Source: Zobellia alginiliquefaciens (GTDB taxonomy: Bacteria > Bacteroidota > Bacteroidia > Flavobacteriales > Flavobacteriaceae). Taken from it: a DNA stretch of 64,000 bases. Under the pieces are notes generated by a model. The model was not told the DNA's origin and did not search any database. It saw nothing but the letters and a program-made list of their open reading frames with translations. Position numbers and translations under genes: made by a program. Below are positions 46,121 through 52,414 of the stretch, in pieces (position 1 is the stretch's first letter; the number at the start of each line of letters is the position of its first letter). Location of the stretch: contig NZ_CP119758.1 in the NCBI RefSeq assembly GCF_029323795.1, forward strand, positions 2,852,001 to 2,916,000, read 5' to 3'.

Positions 46121-46888
46121 ATGAAATATTTTCTATGCATCCTTACGATAACGATTTTTTTTCCAGTGCCGGCTATAGGGCAAACTTATAATAAGGAAGT
46201 CGAAGCTAAGATTAAACTGAATGTCCAAGAAGACAAGGTGGTTATTATTACTGGTACTGCTTATAATATTACAGAAACCAACAAAAGTCTTCGCTATGTA
46301 CTTTCGGTTATAAAATCAGGTGTCAATGGAAATAATACTAAAAATGACCAGCAGGGAAGGCTGGTTTTACAGCCTGGCGAAAAGAAAGAATTGTCAACTA
46401 CAACGGTTAATATTATTGAAGATGATAGAACAATAATCTTACTTCTAATTTACTCGGAAGACCAACTTATAGGAAAGGATAGAAAAGTTTTTGATGGACT
46501 GAACGAATTAGGAGATGTAAATGTTTCTTCGGACAACAGATTGTTTGATAAAGAAGATGTTCAAAACAATAATGCAGATGGAGTGTTTTCTAAAGGAATG
46601 GTAATAGAGGATACCAAAACCAAGCCAGGAAATGATTTTTATCGATACTTCTATTCCAATTATTTGGCCAACGGTATCGGGGGGGACAAAATAGTAAAAA
46701 TTAAAGAAGATTTTGCTTTGGCCAGTACCACCAGAATTAGTGTTATAGCAGAGAATGATGTGGTCACGCAGTTTTATGTAAATCCCAGAAGTGATTTTTT
46801 AAAAGAAATGGCTCAAAAGTCAGTGTATGCTGTGAACAATTATTTCTTGAGGTTACGGAAAAATAAGGAACAAATTAAAAGATATTGA
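46121..46888 (+). CDS. csgE: CsgE-type curli chaperone with CsgH-like N-terminal domain
   Basis: A 255-residue periplasmic protein. The start at 46121 gives a clear signal peptide (YFLCILTITIFFPVPAIG); the longer open frame overlaps csgB. Residues about 155-255 match CsgE: GNDFYRYFYSNYLANGIGGD, an IVKIKEDFALASTTRISVIA strand pair, and FYVNPRSDFLKEMAQKSVYA. Before it, residues about 30-115 look like the CsgC/CsgH beta-sandwich, with SLRYVLSVIKSGVNGNN, QGRLVLQPGEKKELSTTTVN. CsgE guides subunits to the CsgG pore; CsgH-type proteins inhibit early amyloid formation. The two roles may be joined here in one chain. Confidence 0.85.
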   Translation: MKYFLCILTITIFFPVPAIGQTYNKEVEAKIKLNVQEDKVVIITGTAYNITETNKSLRYVLSVIKSGVNGNNTKNDQQGRLVLQPGEKKELSTTTVNIIEDDRTIILLLIYSEDQLIGKDRKVFDGLNELGDVNVSSDNRLFDKEDVQNNNADGVFSKGMVIEDTKTKPGNDFYRYFYSNYLANGIGGDKIVKIKEDFALASTTRISVIAENDVVTQFYVNPRSDFLKEMAQKSVYAVNNYFLRLRKNKEQIKRY

Positions 46889-46889
46889 T

Positions 46890-47285
46890 ATGAAATATAG
46901 TTTTCTGATTCTTTTTCTCACATTAGGCTTACAGGGGGTAAGTGGTCAACAATTGTCATATAAGCCAATTAATCCCATGTTTGGAGGTGACACCTTTAAC
47001 TACCAGCAATTAATGGCTTCTGCGGCTGCACAGAATTCGTTCAAGGACCCAGGTTTGGGAAATGAACAAACCGAGTTGGAAAGCTTCAATGAAAATCTTA
47101 ACCGGCAGGTACTTAGCCAAATTTCCAAATCTGTCCTAAATACGCAATTGGGAGACGAATTAACAGAGGGCACATTTACTGTTGGGGATCTAGCAGTAGA
47201 GATTTACGATTCTTTGGAGGGTTTGGTTATCAATATTCTGAATACCACTACAGGGGAACAGTCCCAAGTTATCATCCCCAATTAA
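46890..47285 (+). CDS. csgF: CsgF curli assembly protein
   Basis: A 131-residue exported protein (signal peptide ending GVSGQ). The CsgF signature is clear: LSYKPINPMFGGDTFNYQQL, ASAAAQNSFKDPG, then FNENLNRQVLSQISKSVLNT and VEIYDSLEGLVINILNTTTG. CsgF plugs into the outer end of the CsgG channel and links it to the nucleator. It starts 1 nt after csgE and ends 6 nt before csgG. Confidence 0.95.
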   Translation: MKYSFLILFLTLGLQGVSGQQLSYKPINPMFGGDTFNYQQLMASAAAQNSFKDPGLGNEQTELESFNENLNRQVLSQISKSVLNTQLGDELTEGTFTVGDLAVEIYDSLEGLVINILNTTTGEQSQVIIPN

Positions 47286-47291
47286 CTTGAT

Positions 47292-48677
47292 ATGAAAATA
47301 AAAGAAAAAATATTGGTTTTATTGATTTTTGCAATCAATTATGGTTGTGGAACTTATTTTAACCAGCCAACCACTGTAACGCCTTCTAGAGTGGGTGAGG
47401 TATCAACTTATACCAAAACTCTAAAGGACTTTCCCTTGCCAAAGGAACCCGTAGTGGTTGGGGTATATAATTTTAAAGATCAAACTGGCCAATATAAAAG
47501 TGTAGAAGCGGGTAGTACGTTTAGTACGGCAATTCCACAAGGAGCAACCACAATTCTCATAAAGGCTTTGGAAGATTCTAAATGGTTTACTCCCATAGAA
47601 AGAGAGAACTTAGGGAATTTATTGAATGAGAGAAATATAATCCGTTCAACTCGTGATGAACATAGAAAATCAAATACCAAAGACGTTCCAAGTTTAACAC
47701 CTTTATTGTTTGCTGGGGTTTTATTGGAAGGAGGGATTGTTTCTTATGATACAAATATAATAACAGGAGGAGCTGGGGCACGTTACTTTGGGGTGGGTGG
47801 ATCTACGCAATATAGACAGGATCGACTAACGGTATACCTAAGAGCAGTATCCACCTCAAACGGTAAAATCTTAAAGACCGTTTATGTGTCTAAAACCATT
47901 CTATCACAATCTATAGACGCAAGCCTATTTCGTTACGTTAGTTTTCAACGAATCTTGGAAGCCGAAACCGGAATAACCAGAAATGAGCCGGTGCAATTAG
48001 CATTAAAAGATGCTATTGAAAAAGCGGTTGAGGGTATGATTATAGAAGGTATTGATGATGGACTTTGGGGTACGGCACAAGGTAAGAGAATGGATAATTT
48101 TTTGGTTAACGAATATCAAAAGGAAAAACAAATGGACGAGTCCAAACTTCTGTATGATCGTAGACAAAAGCCTATTGTTCATAGAAATACCCTACAGTTT
48201 ACGGCGGCCTCACCTTTACTAAATGCAGATTTCTCAGAGAAGTCCTTAGGTATAGGAGGGGGGATAGGGTTTTCTAAATCATTTACCCCCAAGTTAAACG
48301 CAAATCTTAGTATGGGGTATCTATACTTTACTGGAGGTAATGATTTTTTTAAAGAATATATGAATGCTAATCTTAATCTCGAATACATGATTTTACCTTA
48401 CGATACGGTAGGTCCGTTTTTGTATGGAGGTGTGGGTATGGCATTTGATTTACATGATAGTTTAGAAGAGCTAAAGGATAATAGTACTGCCCCTAAAGTG
48501 CAATTTGGATTAGGCGTAGATGTTTACTTGACACAAAGATTTGATTTGCGTCTGTTTGCGGAAAATAATATAGTTTTTAGTGACACCATAGACGACTTGG
48601 TAAATGGTAAAAGAGACGACTTTTATTACAATTTTGGAGTTTCGTTAAAGTATAAATTGGGAAAAGGATACAAATGA
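47292..48677 (+). CDS. csgG: CsgG curli secretion channel with extra C-terminal barrel
   Basis: A 461-residue outer-membrane lipoprotein (Cys19 in AINYGC). Residues about 35-260 are the CsgG channel: PVVVGVYNFKDQTGQYKSVE, STFSTAIPQGATTILIKALE, KWFTPIERENLGNLLNERNI and the GGAGARYFGVGGSTQYRQDR strands. E. coli CsgG ends there at about 277 residues. This protein continues with a linker and a 170-residue domain (about 290-461) of alternating beta strands (LGIGGGIGFSKSFTPKLNAN, LSMGYLYFTGG, VGPFLYGGVGMAFDL, FGVSLKYKLG), like an OmpA/OmpW-type barrel. The stop codon overlaps the next start by 4 nt. Confidence 0.93.
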   Translation: MKIKEKILVLLIFAINYGCGTYFNQPTTVTPSRVGEVSTYTKTLKDFPLPKEPVVVGVYNFKDQTGQYKSVEAGSTFSTAIPQGATTILIKALEDSKWFTPIERENLGNLLNERNIIRSTRDEHRKSNTKDVPSLTPLLFAGVLLEGGIVSYDTNIITGGAGARYFGVGGSTQYRQDRLTVYLRAVSTSNGKILKTVYVSKTILSQSIDASLFRYVSFQRILEAETGITRNEPVQLALKDAIEKAVEGMIIEGIDDGLWGTAQGKRMDNFLVNEYQKEKQMDESKLLYDRRQKPIVHRNTLQFTAASPLLNADFSEKSLGIGGGIGFSKSFTPKLNANLSMGYLYFTGGNDFFKEYMNANLNLEYMILPYDTVGPFLYGGVGMAFDLHDSLEELKDNSTAPKVQFGLGVDVYLTQRFDLRLFAENNIVFSDTIDDLVNGKRDDFYYNFGVSLKYKLGKGYK

Positions 48678-50221
48678 AAACAATAATAGATTTTAAGGAA
48701 ATAGAATATCGCCACCTTTTTTGTAGGGTATTGTTCGTTGGTATTTTTTGGATCTTCGGTTGTTCTGAAGAAACCATAAACGATTTGGATTTTGGAACCT
48801 TAACGGGCAATGTTGTATCTAAAGGAGATAATACGCCACTTAAGAATGTTAAGATAAGTACAAGTCCCGTTTCTAATACGGTCTTTACAGATAATGAGGG
48901 CAATTTTATTTTGAGTGATATTCAAAGTGGAGAATACTCTGTTCAGGCAGATCTCTTAGATTTTCAAACATCTTTTGAGCCGGCAAATGTCTTGGAGGGA
49001 AGAGCAACAAATATAGTTTTTGAGCTTGACTCAACCAGTATTGAAAATAAAGCGCCATTAGCACCCAACTTGATATTTCCAGAAGAAAATACTGATACTT
49101 TAGGTACTAAGGTAACTTTTCAGTGGTCCTCTTCTAAGAATGATGATGATGAAATAAATTATATGCTCGAATTGCGAAATGGTGCATCTAACGAAGTAAC
49201 TATTTACAACGAAATAAAAGATACCCTTTTGGTAGTAGAGAACTTAACTATTGGCAGCAATTATTTCTGGCAAATTTCTGCCACAGATGGTAATGGCCTT
49301 CCCGTAAAAAGTACTCTTGGTGGCTTTGCAACAAAAGGTAATGCGTTAAATCGTTTTCTATATGTGAGGAATATTGATGGTAATAACGTTCTCTTTTCTG
49401 GGTCAGAACCTATAGGCAGTACCGCTGCTGGTTTAAACCAAAACGAATTACAATTAACAAAGTCTATTTTTAGCAGTTATAAGCCCGTTAAGAACAATAC
49501 GGTCAATAAAGTTGCTTTTTTGAGAAATGTAGGGGCAGAAACACACCTTTTTACCATGAATTTAGATGGCTCTAATTTGTTACAGGTAACCAAGGCGGTT
49601 CCCCTTGCGGGGTTTAGAGAAGACCAATTAGGGTTTTCTTGGTATGACGGAGGAGCTAAATTCTACTTTGCAAATTTTAATAAACTATATGCTATGAATC
49701 AAGATGGTTCAGGTCTAGAACTGGTTTATCAGACCGATGCTTCAATTTTTATTACAGATATAACCACAAGCTCGGCAAATGACCTAGTGGCCATAAAAAC
49801 GAATGACCTAGAAGGGTATAGTGCTAAAATCTCATTGATAGACGTGAATACGGATACGGAAGAGCAAATAATTATTTCAGGAGAACCTGGAGCTATTGGA
49901 GGATTGGATTTTTCTTCGGATGGATTAAGAATCATATTTACTAGAGATGTCTCAGGTGCAGAGAATACAGAATATAGACAATTTGATTCTCGCATCTTTG
50001 AATATGTTATTGCAACTGACGTAACTACGGAAATAGACACATCAAAGGAAGATGGAACTAACGATTTTGATGCCCAATATGCACCTAATGACGGAGCAAT
50101 AATTTTTGTAAATACGTCTAATGATGGGGTATCTGAAAACAAAATCTACAGAGTAGTTCCCAGTGATAATAATAGAAAACAAACTTTGTTTTACGATGCA
50201 TTTATGCCCAATTGGGAGTAG
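48674..50221 (+). CDS. Propeller lipoprotein at the end of the curli operon
   Basis: A 515-residue lipoprotein (lipobox IFWIFGC). Domains: a carboxypeptidase-regulatory-like beta-sandwich (about 40-115, GTLTGNVVSKGDNTPLKNVK), a fibronectin-III-like domain (about 120-215, PLAPNLIFPEENTDTLGTKV), then a TolB/WD40-like beta-propeller (about 225-515) with blades such as HLFTMNLDGSNLLQVTK, LYAMNQDGSGLELVY and GLDFSSDGLRIIFTRD. The ATG overlaps the csgG stop codon by 4 nt, so it belongs to the operon. No E. coli curli gene corresponds to it. A role at the cell surface in fibre anchoring is conceivable. Confidence 0.85.
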   Translation: MKTIIDFKEIEYRHLFCRVLFVGIFWIFGCSEETINDLDFGTLTGNVVSKGDNTPLKNVKISTSPVSNTVFTDNEGNFILSDIQSGEYSVQADLLDFQTSFEPANVLEGRATNIVFELDSTSIENKAPLAPNLIFPEENTDTLGTKVTFQWSSSKNDDDEINYMLELRNGASNEVTIYNEIKDTLLVVENLTIGSNYFWQISATDGNGLPVKSTLGGFATKGNALNRFLYVRNIDGNNVLFSGSEPIGSTAAGLNQNELQLTKSIFSSYKPVKNNTVNKVAFLRNVGAETHLFTMNLDGSNLLQVTKAVPLAGFREDQLGFSWYDGGAKFYFANFNKLYAMNQDGSGLELVYQTDASIFITDITTSSANDLVAIKTNDLEGYSAKISLIDVNTDTEEQIIISGEPGAIGGLDFSSDGLRIIFTRDVSGAENTEYRQFDSRIFEYVIATDVTTEIDTSKEDGTNDFDAQYAPNDGAIIFVNTSNDGVSENKIYRVVPSDNNRKQTLFYDAFMPNWE

Positions 50222-50248
50222 ATATTAATAAAAAGAGATTAATGTGGG

Positions 50249-50299
50249 TCAGCCTTAAAAAGAATTACAAAAACATTTTGAGATTCTTTTTGAGGCTGA
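50249..50299. repeat. Long inverted repeat after the curli operon
   Basis: Arms of 17 nt (TCAGCCTTAAAAAGAAT at 50249-50265 and ATTCTTTTTGAGGCTGA at 50283-50299) pair with a single G-T wobble around a 17-nt loop. No T-run follows. It may be an mRNA 3'-end stabiliser or processing site for the curli transcript. Confidence 0.55.
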
Positions 50300-50317
50300 A
50301 TTGATAAAGCAAAAAAT

Positions 50318-50333
50318 CGAGGTATAAACCTCG
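50318..50333. terminator. Bidirectional terminator between convergent units
   Basis: The hairpin CGAGGT-ATAA-ACCTCG has an A-run on its left (50311-50316) and a T-run on its right (50335-50341). It can end the plus-strand curli operon and the minus-strand lipoprotein gene. It shares the CGAGG/CCTCG core with four other terminators in the next 5 kb. Confidence 0.85.
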
Positions 50334-50367
50334 GTTTTTTTGTTTTAAAGAGTTTCCTGGGGATGTA

Positions 50368-50928
50368 TTAATGATTTATTACTGCTGCTTGTCCTCCTTC
50401 ACGCACATAAGTGTCTATAGTTCCTCCAGAAAGATTCTGATAAATACTGCTACCGCCATAATCACGGGCACTTATGCTTATAGGGGTGCCTCCTGTTGGA
50501 CTTCCTTTAGCTATAAAAGTACCTTGAAGAATAGTTCCCGTTAATGGCGCTGATGAGTCACCTGTCCAAGATATAAGGTCGCTTTGGGTGGAAAAATTAG
50601 TGCGTTGCCAAGGACTGGTTATTGTAGCGTTAAATTCAAGAAAAAGGGGCTGAAAAACCATTTCTAATCTTTGTAATCCTCCTGCATCACTTCCAGTAAG
50701 TACAAAGTTATATTCATCATCTTCCCGTAGTAGTAATTGAAAATTATCAAAATCATCACCTTGGTCAAAGGTATGGTCAAAATCGTTTCCATAAATCCGT
50801 ATCGAGAAATTTGGGTCTACATCATCGGTTGCAGGTATTTCAGTTTCACAGCTGACAATTGTTGTTACGAGGAATATTGCCGCAGCTTGTTGAAGTGTTT
50901 TTTTGAAGGTGGTTTTACAAGTTTTCAT
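50368..50928 (-). CDS. Hypothetical lipoprotein of the sigma-motif cluster
   Basis: A 186-residue lipoprotein (lipobox IVSCETE). The mature domain is beta-rich and not recognised; it contains IRIYGNDFDHTFDQGDDFDN, RLEMVFQPLFLEF and a Gly/Ser-rich end (GGSSIYQNLSGGTIDTYV). It lies directly downstream of the tiny membrane peptide remnant at 50991-51080 and probably shares the motif promoter at 51106-51136. A bidirectional terminator follows the stop codon. Confidence 0.7.
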   Translation of the reverse strand: MKTCKTTFKKTLQQAAAIFLVTTIVSCETEIPATDDVDPNFSIRIYGNDFDHTFDQGDDFDNFQLLLREDDEYNFVLTGSDAGGLQRLEMVFQPLFLEFNATITSPWQRTNFSTQSDLISWTGDSSAPLTGTILQGTFIAKGSPTGGTPISISARDYGGSSIYQNLSGGTIDTYVREGGQAAVINH

Positions 50929-50990
50929 AATTAATAGTGTTTAATTTTTATAATATATTTTGAGATTTCAAAAAGGGTCAGTGATCTTTA

Positions 50991-51080
50991 TTAGAAAAGA
51001 ATTTTAAAAAGGAGGGACAGAATAATCGTAAATGCAAGAATCAAAATTCGTTTTATCAGTTCTAATTTTTCATAAGTGTT
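50991..51080 (-). pseudogene. Second copy of a tiny membrane peptide, start codon missing
   Basis: The minus-strand frame reads NTYEKLELIKRILILAFT, then IILSLLFKILF and stop. It aligns residue for residue with the intact peptide at 56621-56719, with mostly synonymous base changes (Leu, Arg and Ile codons). Where the intact copy has its ATG this copy has an in-frame TAG, and one extra base (ATTAGAAC to ATTATGAAC) would restore the ATG. It is either a recent pseudogene, a sequencing error, or uses another start. A promoter motif lies upstream at 51106-51136. Confidence 0.6.
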
Positions 51081-51105
51081 CTAATCTTCATTTTTATGTT
51101 CAGTA

Positions 51106-51136
51106 CTTTGTGTGCAATATGTGGAATAGGTTAACA
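51106..51136 (-). promoter_or_regulatory. Bipartite sigma-like promoter motif (copy 1, degenerate)
   Basis: Minus strand: TGTTAACCTA (51127-51136), 14 nt, CACAAAG (51106-51112). It departs from the consensus at the last base of the first box and in the second box. It precedes the peptide remnant and the lipoprotein at 50368-50928. Confidence 0.5.
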
Positions 51137-51181
51137 TGGTTTTTCTTTTAATTAAAAATAAGGTTGTTTCTGTTGCTTGGG

Positions 51182-51547
51182 TCAGTTTTTGGCATCTTCT
51201 GTTTTAACTTCGCCCAACATTTTGTTAATTTTTATTTTAAGTTCTTCTTTCTTCGTGGGGTCATTGCCTAGATCAATGATCTCATACTGTTCAGTAAGGG
51301 CTTGCTTCATTTCATCTGACATATCCATATTTTCTATCAATTCAAGATAGTTGGTTGCGTCACCTACCGGGTTTTCTGCTCCCGCTCCCATCAAATCAAA
51401 TGTTTGACCTAGAACCTTTGTCTGCTCGTCTAGAAGATTCATTTGTTTAGTGGTATCTATTTGCGATTTGTTTTTGGTTTGCTGAGCTTGGGAAAAAGTA
51501 ACCAAGCTAAATGCAACTATCGTAAGTGCTGTGGTAATGGTTTTCAT
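51182..51547 (-). CDS. Small exported helical protein
   Basis: A 121-residue protein with signal peptide (TALTIVAFSLVTFSQAQQ). The mature part is helical, Lys/Glu-rich, with NYLELIENMDMSDEMKQALT and a final KKEELKIKINKML. Family not recognised. It is a single-gene unit with the bipartite promoter motif in front; no clear terminator follows. Confidence 0.68.
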   Translation of the reverse strand: MKTITTALTIVAFSLVTFSQAQQTKNKSQIDTTKQMNLLDEQTKVLGQTFDLMGAGAENPVGDATNYLELIENMDMSDEMKQALTEQYEIIDLGNDPTKKEELKIKINKMLGEVKTEDAKN

Positions 51548-51569
51548 AATTATAACTTTGTTTGTTTTT

Positions 51570-51600
51570 CTTTAATGCAGGAGTTAAGCCAAGGTTAACA
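51570..51600 (-). promoter_or_regulatory. Bipartite sigma-like promoter motif (copy 2)
   Basis: Minus strand: TGTTAACCTT (51591-51600), 13 nt, CATTAAAG (51570-51577), ending 22 nt before the ATG at 51547. It sits just past the terminator at 51609-51639. Confidence 0.72.
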
Positions 51601-51608
51601 TTGCGCAT

Positions 51609-51639
51609 AAAAAAACCTCAGTGTAAGCCGAGGTTTTTT
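51609..51639. terminator. CGAGG-type terminator of the collagen/C1q-like gene
   Basis: An AAAAAACCTC / GAGGTTTTTT stem with a 10-nt loop. Runs of A and T flank it on both sides. It ends the minus-strand gene at 51654-52292. Confidence 0.75.
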
Positions 51640-51653
51640 GTTCGCTAGATGTT

Positions 51654-52292
51654 CTAATTAATTTTATATCCTTCAAACCAACTTCCGGTGCCATCTACGC
51701 GTACATCGATATCAGAAGAATAGTTGCGTAGATACAAAAACACTTCCTGGCCTTCGGTTAAGTAAAAAATTCCACTTACGTTAATTTTTGTATCGTCTCC
51801 ATCAACAATTTGGTTAAATCTTGCATTTACATCTATGTTAAAATGAAGTCTAAAAAAAGCATTTGTAACATTATTCGATTGTCGGATATAGGCTTGCAAA
51901 AAATAGTAACCGGTTTCTTGAACCACATATCGTTTAGTAGATCTGTTAAAGCCATTTGCAGAATCATAACCTATGATTTCCCAAATATCCGCTTCTATAG
52001 TTGTACCTCCGTTTAAGTCCTTAACAGCAAACCCACTTCCTGCAACCTTAAAATATATTGGATTAAATTCTGCATCTTGCCCATCAACACCATTGCGGCC
52101 GTCAACACCGGGTTCTCCATCAATACCATCCTGTCCGTTAGCACCGTCTTGTCCGGCAATACCTTGCTCACCTTGTGGCCCTGCTGGGCCTGTAGCTCCC
52201 ATAGGTCCTTCCGGTCCTTCTTTTGTACAGGAAGATAAAACCAAGAAAATTAAGAAGAATATGCCTCTCGTAAGTTTAAAAGTAGTTTTCAT
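51654..52292 (-). CDS. Lipoprotein with collagen-like repeat and C1q-like domain
   Basis: A 212-residue lipoprotein (lipobox LVLSSC). Residues about 23-72 are collagen-like Gly-X-Y triplets (GPEGPMGATGPAGPQGEQG and onward). The rest (about 75-212) is a beta-sandwich resembling a C1q/TNF jelly roll: YVVQETGYYFLQAYIRQSN, FRLHFNIDVNARFNQIV, VSGIFYLTEGQEVFLYLRN, and the end GSWFEGYKIN, like the C1q FxGxxI close. Collagen stalk plus C1q head suggests trimeric assembly at the cell surface. It has its own motif promoter and terminator. Confidence 0.82.
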   Translation of the reverse strand: MKTTFKLTRGIFFLIFLVLSSCTKEGPEGPMGATGPAGPQGEQGIAGQDGANGQDGIDGEPGVDGRNGVDGQDAEFNPIYFKVAGSGFAVKDLNGGTTIEADIWEIIGYDSANGFNRSTKRYVVQETGYYFLQAYIRQSNNVTNAFFRLHFNIDVNARFNQIVDGDDTKINVSGIFYLTEGQEVFLYLRNYSSDIDVRVDGTGSWFEGYKIN

Positions 52293-52316
52293 AATTATAG
52301 TTTTAAAGAAGTTTCA

Positions 52317-52347
52317 CTTTTATGTTCAAATTGAAAAAAGGTTAACA
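52317..52347 (-). promoter_or_regulatory. Bipartite sigma-like promoter motif (copy 3)
   Basis: Minus strand: TGTTAACCTT (52338-52347), 13 nt, CATAAAAG (52317-52324), 24 nt before the ATG at 52292. It follows the terminator at 52361-52380 by 13 nt. Confidence 0.72.
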
Positions 52348-52360
52348 TTGGGCATAAAAA

Positions 52361-52380
52361 AACCGAGATTAGCCTCGGTT
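52361..52380. terminator. CGAGG-type terminator of the Kelch gene
   Basis: The perfect stem AACCGAG / CTCGGTT with loop ATTAGC, flanked by A- and T-runs, ends the minus-strand Kelch gene. Confidence 0.85.
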
Positions 52381-52414
52381 TTTTGTAATTAAAGTTTTAA
52401 TGCTTTTTCAAAAC

